A DNA stretch of 64,000 bases, taken from the NCBI RefSeq assembly GCF_009858335.1, contig NZ_VMSE01000001.1:1612001-1676000 (forward strand). Reading direction: 5' to 3'. The translations under genes were made by a program, and so were the position numbers. The notes under the pieces were generated by a model. The model was not told where the DNA came from. It saw nothing but the letters and a program-made list of their open reading frames with translations, and ran no database searches. The stretch is from Methylovorus glucosotrophus (GTDB lineage Bacteria > Pseudomonadota > Gammaproteobacteria > Burkholderiales > Methylophilaceae). Positions 35,849 through 46,236 of the stretch are shown piece after piece; position 1 is the stretch's first letter; every line of letters starts with the position of its first letter.

Positions 35849-36307
35849 TCAAGCCTGCGATTTGACGTGACGTTTCATCAGCGAATTCTGCTCCATCTTC
35901 CAGTCGCGTTCTTTCTCGGTCTGACGCTTGTCATATTGCTTTTTGCCCTTGGCCAGCCCGATCTGCAGCTTGATGCGCCCCCGGGTGAAATGCAAATCAA
36001 GCGGCACCAGCGTATAGCCAGCGCGTTCCACCTTGCCGATCAGCTTGGCAATTTCTTCCGAATGTAGCAGCAGCTTGCGGGTACGAATGGCATCTGGCCG
36101 AACGTGCGTTGAGGCAGAACCCAATGGCGTGACATGGCAGCCAATCAGGTAAATCTCCCCGCGCTGGATGATGACGTAAGCTTCTTTCAGCTGGATACGG
36201 TTATCCCGTATGGCTTTGACTTCCCAGCCTTCCAGCACAATGCCCGCTTCGTATTTTTCCTCGATGAAATAATCGTGAAATGCTTTTTTGTTCTGTGCAA
36301 TGCTCAT
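35849..36307 (-). CDS. smpB: tmRNA-binding protein SmpB
   Basis: A 152-residue SmpB. Diagnostic segments are [39 protein letters not shown], and the C-terminal basic tail with [17 protein letters not shown]. It delivers tmRNA to stalled ribosomes. The ATG at 36307 begins the conserved [12 protein letters not shown]; the longer frame to 36358 is not expected. It is divergent from ratA, a common arrangement. It converges on the sheath gene with seven bases between the stops. Confidence 0.95.
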   Translation of the reverse strand: MSIAQNKKAFHDYFIEEKYEAGIVLEGWEVKAIRDNRIQLKEAYVIIQRGEIYLIGCHVTPLGSASTHVRPDAIRTRKLLLHSEEIAKLIGKVERAGYTLVPLDLHFTRGRIKLQIGLAKGKKQYDKRQTEKERDWKMEQNSLMKRHVKSQA

Positions 36308-36423
36308 GTCTATCCGTTCCGGTGATGCATATCCACATGACCATGCCGCCATGGTCAAAGTTTATGGTGCCGCACCGGGAATATGGCTTAAAATTGCCAT
36401 TTTACTCCAGTTGCAAAGCTCCG

Positions 36424-36855
36424 ATGGCTCAGGTTGAAAAAACAGTATTGGTCCCGCACTCCTGCGAGCGCATGTATGCGCTGGTGGATGCCGTCGAAAA
36501 CTATCCCGCCTTCTTGCCCTGGTGTGGTGGCACCGAAGTCATCCAGCGCGACGAGGAATCCACTACCGCCACGCTGCGCATTGATTATCACGGCATCAAG
36601 CAGCACTTCACCACCCAGAATATCAAGACCTACCCCACCATCATGGAAATACGGCTGAAGGATGGCCCTTTCCGCCATCTGGAGGGGGTATGGCGCTTTA
36701 TTCCGCTGGCAGAAGAAGCATGCAAGATTGAGTTCCGGCTAAGCTATGAATTTTCGAATGGCTTGCTGGAAAAGCTGATTTCGCCGGTATTCAGCCACAT
36801 TGCCAACACCTTCGTCGATGCCTTTGTTGTGCGCGCCGACGAGGTTTACCGGTAA
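36424..36855 (+). CDS. ratA: RatA-family START-domain protein
   Basis: A 143-residue START/SRPBCC protein of the RatA (Coq10-like) family. It shows the family opening VPHSCERMYALVDAVENYP and FLPWCGGTEV, and the ending FVDAFVVRADEVY. In E. coli RatA is reported to block 70S assembly, while the fold suggests ubiquinone handling; which applies here is open. The ATG at 36424 is used because the family begins there; the frame is open upstream over the smpB leader. rnfH (ratB) follows eight bases later. Confidence 0.92.
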   Translation: MAQVEKTVLVPHSCERMYALVDAVENYPAFLPWCGGTEVIQRDEESTTATLRIDYHGIKQHFTTQNIKTYPTIMEIRLKDGPFRHLEGVWRFIPLAEEACKIEFRLSYEFSNGLLEKLISPVFSHIANTFVDAFVVRADEVYR

Positions 36856-36863
36856 ACGCCACC

Positions 36864-37169
36864 ATGGATTCCAGCCCGCAAATACTGGTTGAAGTCGCCT
36901 ATGCCGAGCCTGATAGGCAACGCATTATCCCCCTCATGGTGGAGAGCGGCGCAACAGCAGAACATGCTATCCGGCATTCCGGCATTTTGACGGAGTTCCC
37001 GCAGATTGATCTCGGCGTTAACAAGATTGGGATTTTCGGCAAGCATGCCAGTTTGCAAACCCCCTTGCGGGCAAGGGACAGAGTCGAGATTTACCGTCCG
37101 CTGATTGCCGACCCCAAAGACATACGCAGGAAGCGCGTCGCAGAAGGTCGGGATCTGAAAAAACGCTAA
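36864..37169 (+). CDS. rnfH: RnfH/RatB family protein
   Basis: A 101-residue beta-grasp protein of UPF0125. Family marks are VEVAYAEPDRQRIIPLMVES, LGVNKIGIFGK and LRARDRVEIYRPL with LIADPKDIRRKRV. It sits directly after ratA as in many Proteobacteria. No rnf operon is present here, and the function is unsettled. Confidence 0.93.
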   Translation: MDSSPQILVEVAYAEPDRQRIIPLMVESGATAEHAIRHSGILTEFPQIDLGVNKIGIFGKHASLQTPLRARDRVEIYRPLIADPKDIRRKRVAEGRDLKKR

Positions 37170-37174
37170 CAAAA

Positions 37175-37200
37175 AAGCGGTGGCAATATCGCCACCGCTT
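37175..37200. terminator. Terminator between rnfH and the DUF4124 gene
   Basis: AAGCGGTGGC (37175-37184) pairs exactly with GCCACCGCTT (37191-37200) around a 6-base loop, five bases after the rnfH stop. An A run precedes it, so it also serves the convergent DUF4124 gene on the minus strand. Confidence 0.85.
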
Positions 37201-37242
37201 GTTCTGGTCAGCCAGCCAGGCTGGCCTTATTGTATCTTGGGC

Positions 37243-37719
37243 CTACTTGCAGTATTTATCCACCTGCTTCTGGGCCTCTTCGAGGCCTTTGTCAATCGCG
37301 CTGTCATCCAGATACTCGCGCTCGCCATCGGCATTCATCTTGTAAATGCGCCCGCCCTGCTGATAGTTGGCGAGATTGCCACGCGCTGTGGCGCAGTTAT
37401 CCTGCTTCTGTTTCTCTGCAGCCTGCTTTTGCTGATCCTGCTTTTTGGATCTTTCCGCATCATCGCGGCGACGCTGGGCATCAATCTCCTTCGACAGCTT
37501 GGGGTCCTTGATCGATGCCCCTTCCTCAGGTGCGGCCTTGGCCGGTGCTGGCGCAGGAGCGGCGATCTTGCCACCGCCTATGGTTTCATAGGGCAGGTTT
37601 TTCGGAGGGATATCCGAGTACCGCGTGGTGCCATTGGTATCTTTCCATTTATACACATCCGCCATCGCCATCATCGGCAACAGTAATAAAGCAACAAGCA
37701 GCAAACGCGAATGCATCAT
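37243..37719 (-). CDS. DUF4124 domain periplasmic protein
   Basis: A 158-residue exported protein. A signal peptide spans about residues 1-21 (LLLVALLLLPMMAMADV). It is followed at once by the DUF4124 motif DVYKWKDTNGTTRYSDIPPK. The rest is a charged Lys/Gln/Ala-rich helix (KKQDQQKQAAEKQKQDNCAT) and a C-terminal EREYLDDSAIDKGLEEAQKQ region. Function is unknown. AAGGAA six bases before the ATG at 37719 fixes the start; the frame is open to 37905 without a ribosome site. Confidence 0.85.
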   Translation of the reverse strand: MMHSRLLLVALLLLPMMAMADVYKWKDTNGTTRYSDIPPKNLPYETIGGGKIAAPAPAPAKAAPEEGASIKDPKLSKEIDAQRRRDDAERSKKQDQQKQAAEKQKQDNCATARGNLANYQQGGRIYKMNADGEREYLDDSAIDKGLEEAQKQVDKYCK

Positions 37720-37887
37720 GAAAATTCCTTGGCTAAGATAAGGCCTAGCGTAAAACCAGTGGCGCCTGCCGTCAATGCGTACCTGACCAAGGGTGCTGGC
37801 CCATGTGGCGCATAGCGCCATGCAAGCCGGATCAGCACTGCACCAACCGTAAAGTGACACCTGATATACGGCAACGCATGATGGTCG

Positions 37888-37916
37888 TTTACCGAAATAC
37901 GGCAAATCGGTATAAT
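37888..37916 (+). promoter_or_regulatory. guaB promoter with overlapping inverted repeat
   Basis: TTTACC (37888-37893) and TATAAT (37911-37916) are 17 bases apart, a good sigma-70 promoter, 25 bases before the guaB ATG. TACCGA (37890-37895) and TCGGTA (37907-37912) form an inverted repeat with an 11-base gap across the spacer, where a repressor could sit. Confidence 0.65.
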
Positions 37917-37919
37917 TAG

Positions 37920-39401
<1,482 letters not shown>

Positions 39402-39422
39402 CATCAACCTGCATTGATGCAT

Positions 39423-39460
39423 GGGCAAACCGCTTTGATACTGATTAAAGCCGTTTGCCC
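39423..39460 (+). terminator. Hairpin in the guaB-guaA gap
   Basis: GGGCAAACCGCTTT (39423-39436) pairs with AAAGCCGTTTGCCC (39447-39460) with one mismatch and a 10-base loop, then a T-rich tail. It lies between two genes expected in one operon, so it may be a partial terminator or an RNA-stability element. Confidence 0.55.
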
Positions 39461-39487
39461 TTCATCATTTTAATGGCACTCAATACC

Positions 39488-41095
39488 ATGGCTCACCAGA
39501 AAATCCTTATCCTTGACTTTGGCTCCCAGGTCACCCAGCTGATTGCACGTCGCGTGCGTGAAGCGCATGTTTATTGCGAGATTCATCCATGTGATGTCTC
39601 CGATGATTTCGTGCGCGACTTTGGCGCCAACGGCATCATTCTCTCCGGCAGCCATGCCAGCGTGTACGAAGAAGAAACCGACCGCGCACCGCAGGCGGTG
39701 TTTGAGCTGGGCGTGCCCGTGCTCGGCATCTGCTACGGCATGCAAACCATGGCCCAGCAGCTTGGCGGCAAGGTAGAAGCAGGCACCAAGCGCGAATTCG
39801 GCTTTGCCGAAGTCCGTGCACGTGGCCACTCTGCCCTGTTCAATGCGATTCAGGATCGCACCAACAGCGAAGGCCATGGCCTGCTGGAGGTATGGATGAG
39901 CCACGGCGACAAGGTCACCGAGCTGCCGCCCGGCTTCAAGGTCATTGCCAGCAACGACACCACGCCGATTGCCGCCATGGCTGATGAAGAGCGCAAATTC
40001 TACGCAGTGCAGTTCCACCCCGAGGTCACGCATACCCGCCAGGGCCAGGCCATGCTGAACCGCTTTGTGCTGGATATCTGCCAGACCCGCGCTGACTGGA
40101 TCATGGGTGACTACATCAGCGAAGCCGTCGAGCGCATTCGCCAGCAAGTAGGCGATGAAGAAGTCATTCTGGGTCTGTCCGGTGGTGTCGACTCCAGCGT
40201 GGCCGCCGCGCTGATCCACCGTGCCATCGGCGACCAGCTGACCTGTGTGTTTGTTGATCACGGTCTGTTGCGCCTCAACGAAGGCAAGATGGTCATGGAA
40301 ATGTTTGCCGGCCAACTGCACGCGCGTGTGATTCATGTGGATGCCACCGCGCAATTCATGGGTCAGCTCGCTGGCGTGAGTGACCCGGAAGCCAAGCGCA
40401 AGATCATCGGCCGTGAGTTCGTCGAGGTTTTCAAGGCTGAAGCCGCCAAGCTCAAGGCAGGTACAGGTGGGCACAAGGGTGCCACCTTCCTCGCCCAAGG
40501 CACGATTTACCCGGATGTGATTGAATCCGGCGGCGCCAAATCCAAAAAAGCCGTCACCATCAAGAGCCACCATAATGTAGGCGGCCTGCCTGAGCAATTG
40601 GGCCTGAAACTGCTGGAACCCCTGCGCGACCTGTTCAAAGATGAAGTTCGTCAGCTGGGCGTGGCCCTCGGCTTGCCACCTGACATGGTGTATCGCCACC
40701 CCTTCCCAGGCCCCGGCCTTGGCGTGCGTATTCTGGGCGAAGTAAAACAGGAGTTTGCTGACCTGCTACGTCAGGCAGATGCGATTTTCATCGAAGAACT
40801 GCGCAGCACCATAGACGAGGTCAGCGGCAAAAGCTGGTACGACCTCACCAGCCAGGCCTTTACCGTCTTCCTGCCAGTCAAATCCGTCGGCGTCATGGGC
40901 GACGGCCGCACCTACGACTACGTCGTCTCCCTGCGCGCCGTCATCACCAGCGACTTCATGACCGCGCACTGGGCCGAACTCCCCTACAGCCTGCTCGGCC
41001 GCGTCTCCAACCGCATTATCAACGAAGTCCGTGGCATCAACCGCGTCGTCTACGACATCTCCGGCAAACCACCGGCAACCATTGAGTGGGAGTGA
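39488..41095 (+). CDS. guaA: GMP synthase (glutamine-hydrolysing)
   Basis: A 535-residue enzyme. The glutamine amidotransferase half begins with [20 protein letters not shown] and has the nucleophile Cys82 in GICYGMQTM and later His in [10 protein letters not shown]. The synthetase half has the P-loop [17 protein letters not shown]. It ends with the invariant PPATIEWE. It converts XMP to GMP. I start at ATG 39488 (MAHQKIL); an in-frame ATG at 39473 exists. Confidence 0.98.
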   Translation: MAHQKILILDFGSQVTQLIARRVREAHVYCEIHPCDVSDDFVRDFGANGIILSGSHASVYEEETDRAPQAVFELGVPVLGICYGMQTMAQQLGGKVEAGTKREFGFAEVRARGHSALFNAIQDRTNSEGHGLLEVWMSHGDKVTELPPGFKVIASNDTTPIAAMADEERKFYAVQFHPEVTHTRQGQAMLNRFVLDICQTRADWIMGDYISEAVERIRQQVGDEEVILGLSGGVDSSVAAALIHRAIGDQLTCVFVDHGLLRLNEGKMVMEMFAGQLHARVIHVDATAQFMGQLAGVSDPEAKRKIIGREFVEVFKAEAAKLKAGTGGHKGATFLAQGTIYPDVIESGGAKSKKAVTIKSHHNVGGLPEQLGLKLLEPLRDLFKDEVRQLGVALGLPPDMVYRHPFPGPGLGVRILGEVKQEFADLLRQADAIFIEELRSTIDEVSGKSWYDLTSQAFTVFLPVKSVGVMGDGRTYDYVVSLRAVITSDFMTAHWAELPYSLLGRVSNRIINEVRGINRVVYDISGKPPATIEWE

Positions 41096-41119
41096 TCCTG
41101 AGCCAGCATTAAAACACCT

Positions 41120-41143
41120 AAAACCCGCGTAACAGCGGGTTTT
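41120..41143 (+). terminator. Terminator after guaA
   Basis: AAAACCCGC (41120-41128) pairs with GCGGGTTTT (41135-41143) around GTAACA, followed by a long T-rich tail. It is 25 bases after the guaA stop. Confidence 0.9.
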
Positions 41144-41276
41144 TTCTTTTTCGTCCTTCAGTTTCCAGCAAATATTCGCATCTCCAAGCACTCCATTCTT
41201 ATGGCATGGTAGATGATACGATTCGAACGAAAGCCCTGACAGGTAGATCTCCCATCGGGAAAGACCCACATAACTA

Positions 41277-41322
41277 TTGCGCATAAATTGCTTGCCGCAA
41301 TATAATAATGATTCTCAATTGC
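41277..41322 (+). promoter_or_regulatory. FecI promoter with Fur-box-like site
   Basis: TTGCGC (41277-41282) and TATAAT (41301-41306) are 18 bases apart. AATAATGATTCTCAATTGC at 41304-41322 agrees with the 19-base Fur consensus at 13 positions and overlaps the -10, as expected of iron repression. The ECF sigma gene starts 27 bases downstream. Confidence 0.65.
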
Positions 41323-41348
41323 AACATGAATCCATCCAGGAACTCATC

Positions 41349-41861
41349 GTGTCGAAGCCGGACCTTACCCTGCATCAAGAAGTCCATGCTTTATACATAG
41401 ACCACTATGGCTGGCTGCAAGGCTGGATACGCCGTAAATTGGGCAATGCGTTTGATGCCAATGACATGGCGCAGGATGTATTCATGCGTTTGCTATTGCG
41501 CAAGCAACCCGTTCAGGCTCATCAGCCTCGCGCTTTTCTATCCACCATTGCCCACGGTTTTGTGGTCGAGCACTGGCGGCGACGGGAACTGGAGCTGGCA
41601 TGGCAGGAAACGCTGGCAAGTTGGCCAGCCCCCGAGGCACCCCCGCCTGAAAGTCGCCTGATATTCCTGGAAACGCTCATTGAGATTGATCGCACGCTTG
41701 ATGCTCTCAAGCCCATGGTACGCAATGCTTTTCTGATGGCGCAGCTAGATGGCTTAACCTGCCCGCAGATTGCTGAACGAATCGGAGTCTCTCTGGCAAC
41801 CGTAGAGCGCTACATAGCTAAAGCCTTACGGCATTGCTATACCTTGCGTTTTGAGCCATGA
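41349..41861 (+). CDS. FecI-type ECF sigma factor
   Basis: A 170-residue ECF sigma factor. Region 2 includes FDANDMAQDVFMRLLLRKQP, and region 4 has LDGLTCPQIAERIGVSLATV. Context (FecR and a TonB receptor with signalling domain) makes it an iron-starvation sigma of the FecI class. I choose the GTG at 41349: AGGA lies seven bases before it and the upstream frame holds no better site. It overlaps the FecR-type start by four bases (ATGA). Confidence 0.9.
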   Translation: MSKPDLTLHQEVHALYIDHYGWLQGWIRRKLGNAFDANDMAQDVFMRLLLRKQPVQAHQPRAFLSTIAHGFVVEHWRRRELELAWQETLASWPAPEAPPPESRLIFLETLIEIDRTLDALKPMVRNAFLMAQLDGLTCPQIAERIGVSLATVERYIAKALRHCYTLRFEP

Positions 41862-42931
41862 GCACCGCAATGCATTCCACATCTGCCGCCCATGCCCAAC
41901 CCCAGGATGACAATCCCGACATTCCATCATCAACCGCTCTGCCAGACGACATTATTGATGCCGCCATCACATGGTCGATCAAACTCGACTATAACGAAGC
42001 CAACGAAGGCATAAAACGCAGATTTGAAGATTGGCTGCGGGCAAACCCCATGCATGCTGTTGCCTGGGAACGCATTCATTCACTACGCCATAGCTTTTCG
42101 GACACAAGCGCACCTTCTGCCCTGGTGATTTCCGCCATGGAACATGCCGATCAGCAACGTCACCAGAGCTTGCTGAAGCGGCGCAAAACAATACAACTGC
42201 TGTCGCTGGCAACCCTTGCCATCGGCACGGGCTGGCTAATGCGAGCCCAATTGCCCTGGCAACGCCTTACCGCTGACGCCAGCACCGGCATAGGAGAACA
42301 ACGCACATTGCAGCTTGCCGATGGCACCGAGCTGATACTGAATACCGACACGGCCATTCGCACAGACCTGTCGGGAGAAAACCGCATTATCCTGTTGCTC
42401 CGTGGCGAAATCATGGTGAAGACCGGCACAGATATGCACCATGCAGCAAAGCGGCCTTTTTTGGTATATACGTCGTTTGGCAAAATGCAGGCACTGGGAA
42501 CACGCTTCACGGTCAGGCTGGCAACAGAAGGTGCGCTCATTAGCGTGCAGGAACATGCCGTAGCGCTATATCCAGCGCAAAGCAAGGCATCCTATGTCGT
42601 AAAAGCAAATGAAAGTCGCTGGTTACGGGAAAGCGGCACGGAGCCCGCCAACTTGCAAGGCATGGATGCCGGCAGCTGGGTCCAAGGTGTCATCTCTGGC
42701 AATAACATTCGGCTTGCTGACTTACTGGCAGAGCTCGCCCGTTATCGCATGGGGAAAATCAGTTGCGCGCCAGAGATTGCCGATTTGCGAGTGTCGGGGC
42801 TGTTCCATATCAAGGACACGGACAAAACGCTGCAGTTTCTTGCCCATAGCCAGCCTATACGTCTCAGTTACCGCACCCGCCTGTGGATATCCGTCGGACC
42901 TGCAAAAACGTATAGCGACGCCCTGTTATAG
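41858..42931 (+). CDS. FecR-type anti-sigma/transmembrane regulator
   Basis: A 357-residue FecR protein. The N-terminal cytoplasmic part has the DUF4880-type motif FEDWLRANPMHAVAWERIH, which binds the sigma factor. A membrane segment follows at about residues 108-127. The periplasmic FecR domain includes GEQRTLQLADGTELILNTDT and MQALGTRFTVRL. It passes the signal from the receptor to the sigma factor. Translation is coupled to the sigma gene. A long hairpin lies between it and the receptor gene. Confidence 0.9.
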   Translation: MSTAMHSTSAAHAQPQDDNPDIPSSTALPDDIIDAAITWSIKLDYNEANEGIKRRFEDWLRANPMHAVAWERIHSLRHSFSDTSAPSALVISAMEHADQQRHQSLLKRRKTIQLLSLATLAIGTGWLMRAQLPWQRLTADASTGIGEQRTLQLADGTELILNTDTAIRTDLSGENRIILLLRGEIMVKTGTDMHHAAKRPFLVYTSFGKMQALGTRFTVRLATEGALISVQEHAVALYPAQSKASYVVKANESRWLRESGTEPANLQGMDAGSWVQGVISGNNIRLADLLAELARYRMGKISCAPEIADLRVSGLFHIKDTDKTLQFLAHSQPIRLSYRTRLWISVGPAKTYSDALL

Positions 42932-42939
42932 GGTCTCGC

Positions 42940-42980
42940 AAAATCCTCATAAAAAATTTCAAATATTTTGAGGGGATTTT
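42940..42980 (+). terminator. Intercistronic hairpin before the receptor gene
   Basis: AAAATCC (42940-42946) pairs with GGATTTT (42974-42980), with a nearby TCA/TGA pair and an A/T-rich loop. It may reduce readthrough from fecIR or stabilise the receptor mRNA. Confidence 0.4.
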
Positions 42981-43037
42981 CCATCTCAATCGGCCTACTT
43001 GGTAGAAGCATTTAACCTACCTCATGGAAAGACCGAT

Positions 43038-45518
43038 ATGACACTTGATCATTACCATCTACCAAAGAACGCACACGCTCTGCGATCAAAGCCTTCCCGC
43101 AGCACACTCAGCCTTGCTGTTCAGGGCGCCCTGTTCAGTATCGCGATAGGCATGACCACGCTGCCACAGATCGCAGGGGCAGCCGAAGAGTCTGGCAAGC
43201 AATTGCCGCAGAATTCGAGTGAATTCAACATCGCGCCAGGTCCACTGGATGCAGCCCTGATTCAGTTTGCCACGGCAGCAGACATCAATCTGTCCTACGA
43301 TGCAGCAGCGCTGGACAAGCTGAATACAAAAGGACTGAAAGGTCGTTATACCGCGGCGACTGGCCTCGCCGTATTGTTGCAAGGCAGCGGGCTGGAAGCG
43401 ACGCCCAAAACAGGAGGAGGCTATGTCTTACAGAAGGCTGCTGTCAGTCAAAGCAAGCCTGATGAGACCGTACTGCCGGAAGTCAAGGTAACAGCATCCT
43501 CGGACACCTCCTCCAGCACGCTGTCCAAGGACTATGCAGGTGGCCAAGTTGCGCGCGGAGGACGGATGGGCTTGCTAGGCAATAAAGACATGCAGGATAC
43601 CCCTTTCAGCGGAACCCAATACACCGCCAAGCTGATTGAAGACCAGCAGGCAAGGAGCATAGGCGACATCCTCATCAATGACCCTTCCATACGCAATACA
43701 TATTCACGCAGCTCAGGACGCGATGAATTCAACATCCGCGGCTTTACCCTGTTTAACTACGATGTGATGTTCAATGGCCTCTATGGGGTGTCCCCACGCA
43801 ACACCAGCTCCCTTATCGGGATTGAGCGCGTTGAAGTCTTGAGAGGCCCCAATGCCTTGCTGAATGGCATGGCGCCGGCAGGCTCGGTTGGCGGGTCTAT
43901 CAATCTGGTCCCCAAGCGCGCAGGTGCCACCCCACTCAACCGCCTGACGCTCTCTTACATGGGAGATAGCGTATTGGGAGCCCACGTGGACATAGCCCGC
44001 CGCTTCGGTGCAGAACAACAGCTGGGCATACGACTGAATGCCGTCACCAGCTCCGGCGAAACAGCCGTCAACAACGTCAGAGACAATCTGGATGCCATTG
44101 CGATCGGCATGGATTTTCAGGGGGAGAGACTTCGCCTGGAGGGCGACTTTAACTACCAGCACAGCGTTACACGTGGCCGAGGTGGACTACTGTTCCCCCC
44201 AGAAAGCGGTATCAAGATTGGTTCAGCCCCGGACGCAGACAAGAATTTCATCCCCAAATGGACATACTGGGCAAGCAATGAAATTTCAGGCGCTCTGCGG
44301 GCTGAGTTTGATCTGAACAAGGACTGGGTCGTCTACGGCGCCCTTGGCGGCAAAGAATACGATTTCAATAGCCTGCAAGCCAGCATGCTGCTGCAAAATC
44401 CTCAAGGCGGAATGCTCATAAGGCCTTACCGCCTGAACGAAGCCATCAGCGTGCTATCGGTCGAAACCGGCATCAAAGGCAAATTCACCACCGGCGCCCT
44501 TGAGCACGAGGTAGTTCTGAGCAACAACGCATTCTCCCAGGAGAACAAGCTGCTAAGATTGAATGGCAGCATCAGCACTTCCAGCATCTACTCTCCCGTC
44601 AGTTTTGCTGAACCAAGCCTTGCTCTAAGCGGCCACCTGCCCAAGGTAAGTGAGGCGAGGCTGCACAGCCTGGCTGTAGCAGATACCATTTCAATGATGG
44701 ATCGCAAGGTTCAGCTCACCCTGGGTGCACGCCGCCAACAAGTTGAAACCTCGAACTTCAACGGTACGACAGGTGCCAGGACAGACCACTACGATAAATC
44801 CGATGTCACGCCTGCCGTCGCCCTCGTCATCAAGCCCGGAGATCAGCTGTCTTTTTATGGCAATTATATTGAAGCCCTGAGCCAAGGTGACACCGCACCA
44901 AATGGCACCAGCAATGCCGGACAAATGTTCGCGCCACAGGTATCCAAGCAACGCGAAGCTGGTCTGAAGTATGACTTCGGGCGTTTTGCCTCGACCCTGA
45001 GCGTATTTCAGATCGAGCGCCCTGCAGGCTTTATCAATCCAGCCACCAGCCGCTATAGCATGGATGGCGAGCAACGAAATCGTGGTATTGAGTTGATTAC
45101 CCAAGGGGAAGCCACCGATCACGTCCGTGTACTGGGTGGTCTGGCATGGACGCAAGGCAAACTGACCAAAACAGAAGCGGGTACCAATGATGGCAACACG
45201 GCCCCCGCCGTGCCCAAGCTGCAACTCAACCTTGCCGGAGAATGGGACCCCTTGTTCTTGCAAGGGCTGACGCTAACAGCGCGCATGGTACATACCAGCC
45301 CGCAATATGTGGATGCCAGCAATACGCAACGCATCCCGACCTGGACACGTTATGACCTGGGAGCCCGCTATGCATTCATGGCGGGGAAAACGCCCATCAC
45401 GGTCAGAGGCTCCATCGAAAACGTATTCGACAAAAATTACTGGTTATCTGCAGCACGCGAGGGACTGACTGTCGGTGCACCACGCACCCTCCTGCTGTCG
45501 GTCTCAGCGGATTTCTAG
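43038..45518 (+). CDS. TonB-dependent siderophore receptor with STN signalling domain
   Basis: An 826-residue outer-membrane receptor. A long signal peptide ends near GAAEES at about residue 53. The STN domain (FNIAPGPLDAALIQFATAAD) covers about 60-135 and would contact the FecR-type protein. The plug follows at about 185-300 (GIERVEVLRGPNALLNGM), then a 22-strand barrel ending in LLLSVSADF with terminal Phe. The barrel resembles ferric-siderophore receptors of the FpvA/FhuE kind; the ligand cannot be told. The ATG at 43038 has GGAAAGA upstream. Confidence 0.92.
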   Translation: MTLDHYHLPKNAHALRSKPSRSTLSLAVQGALFSIAIGMTTLPQIAGAAEESGKQLPQNSSEFNIAPGPLDAALIQFATAADINLSYDAAALDKLNTKGLKGRYTAATGLAVLLQGSGLEATPKTGGGYVLQKAAVSQSKPDETVLPEVKVTASSDTSSSTLSKDYAGGQVARGGRMGLLGNKDMQDTPFSGTQYTAKLIEDQQARSIGDILINDPSIRNTYSRSSGRDEFNIRGFTLFNYDVMFNGLYGVSPRNTSSLIGIERVEVLRGPNALLNGMAPAGSVGGSINLVPKRAGATPLNRLTLSYMGDSVLGAHVDIARRFGAEQQLGIRLNAVTSSGETAVNNVRDNLDAIAIGMDFQGERLRLEGDFNYQHSVTRGRGGLLFPPESGIKIGSAPDADKNFIPKWTYWASNEISGALRAEFDLNKDWVVYGALGGKEYDFNSLQASMLLQNPQGGMLIRPYRLNEAISVLSVETGIKGKFTTGALEHEVVLSNNAFSQENKLLRLNGSISTSSIYSPVSFAEPSLALSGHLPKVSEARLHSLAVADTISMMDRKVQLTLGARRQQVETSNFNGTTGARTDHYDKSDVTPAVALVIKPGDQLSFYGNYIEALSQGDTAPNGTSNAGQMFAPQVSKQREAGLKYDFGRFASTLSVFQIERPAGFINPATSRYSMDGEQRNRGIELITQGEATDHVRVLGGLAWTQGKLTKTEAGTNDGNTAPAVPKLQLNLAGEWDPLFLQGLTLTARMVHTSPQYVDASNTQRIPTWTRYDLGARYAFMAGKTPITVRGSIENVFDKNYWLSAAREGLTVGAPRTLLLSVSADF

Positions 45519-45533
45519 GGCCATTGCCGTGCT

Positions 45534-45570
45534 GATAACGGCCGCTAACAATGACATAGCGGCCGTTATC
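45534..45570 (+). terminator. Terminator-like hairpin after the receptor gene
   Basis: A perfect 14-bp stem GATAACGGCCGCTA/TAGCGGCCGTTATC (45534-45547 with 45557-45570) with a 9-base loop, 15 bases after the stop. The tail is only loosely T-rich. Confidence 0.65.
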
Positions 45571-45726
45571 AACTTCTTTCAAACTCCCCCTCCCCCAACA
45601 CGTTATTATCTTTACGGAATCACTTGTCGCATTATTTGGATAATGTCGCCTCAGATTCCCCGCCCAGCTTCAAAGCCCAAGCCCCTCTAGTTGAGTTATA
45701 ATTCAAGGTTTTATGGGTCGTGCGCC

Positions 45727-46224
45727 ATGAGCCGTGGATTTGTAAAAGAGGATGACCTCGAGCACGCTGGCACGGATTTGCCAGAACGTCCGCTCAGCCC
45801 ACATCCCAATTACGTTACACCAACCGGCCTCAAGCAACTGAAACAACATGCAGATCAACTCGACAAAGAGCGCCTGCCGCTTGTCCCGCGCAAAGAGGAT
45901 CCCATCGCCGAGCAACAGCTGGCGATGATAGATCGTGACCTGCGTTATCTGCATGCCCGGCTCGAATCCGCCATCCTGGTTGACCCGGCAAAACAGCCGA
46001 CGGAGACCGTACTTTTTGGCGCCACCGTAGAAGTGGAGGATGAAGTCGGTGAAACCCATGTGTTTATGATCGTCGGTGAGGATGAAGCCGATATCGCCAG
46101 CAATCGCGTCAGCTGGGTGTCGCCCCTTGCTAATGCACTCATCGGGCAAAAGGTTGGAGACAGTGTCACATGGCACCGTCCGGCAGGTAACCTTGAGCTG
46201 GAAATTATTGCCATCCACTATTGA
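45727..46224 (+). CDS. GreA/GreB-family protein without canonical catalytic tip
   Basis: A 165-residue relative of Gre factors. The C-terminal FKBP-like half is normal (VSWVSPLANALIGQKVGDSV). The N-terminal coiled coil is shorter by about 17 residues than GreA/GreB and its turn reads LVPRKEDPIAEQQLAM, without the G-D-x-x-E-N motif. A flexible leader (ERPLSPHPNYVTPTGLKQL) precedes it. It probably binds RNA polymerase, but cleavage stimulation is doubtful; it could instead compete for the secondary channel. I use the ATG at 45727. A normal GreB is also in this window. Confidence 0.82.
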   Translation: MSRGFVKEDDLEHAGTDLPERPLSPHPNYVTPTGLKQLKQHADQLDKERLPLVPRKEDPIAEQQLAMIDRDLRYLHARLESAILVDPAKQPTETVLFGATVEVEDEVGETHVFMIVGEDEADIASNRVSWVSPLANALIGQKVGDSVTWHRPAGNLELEIIAIHY

Positions 46225-46236
46225 GGATTTTGTAAC

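Noticed and set aside
39470..40699. 409-codon minus-strand frame opposite guaA
   Set aside because: Entirely antisense to guaA with no recognisable domain; a shadow of codon bias.
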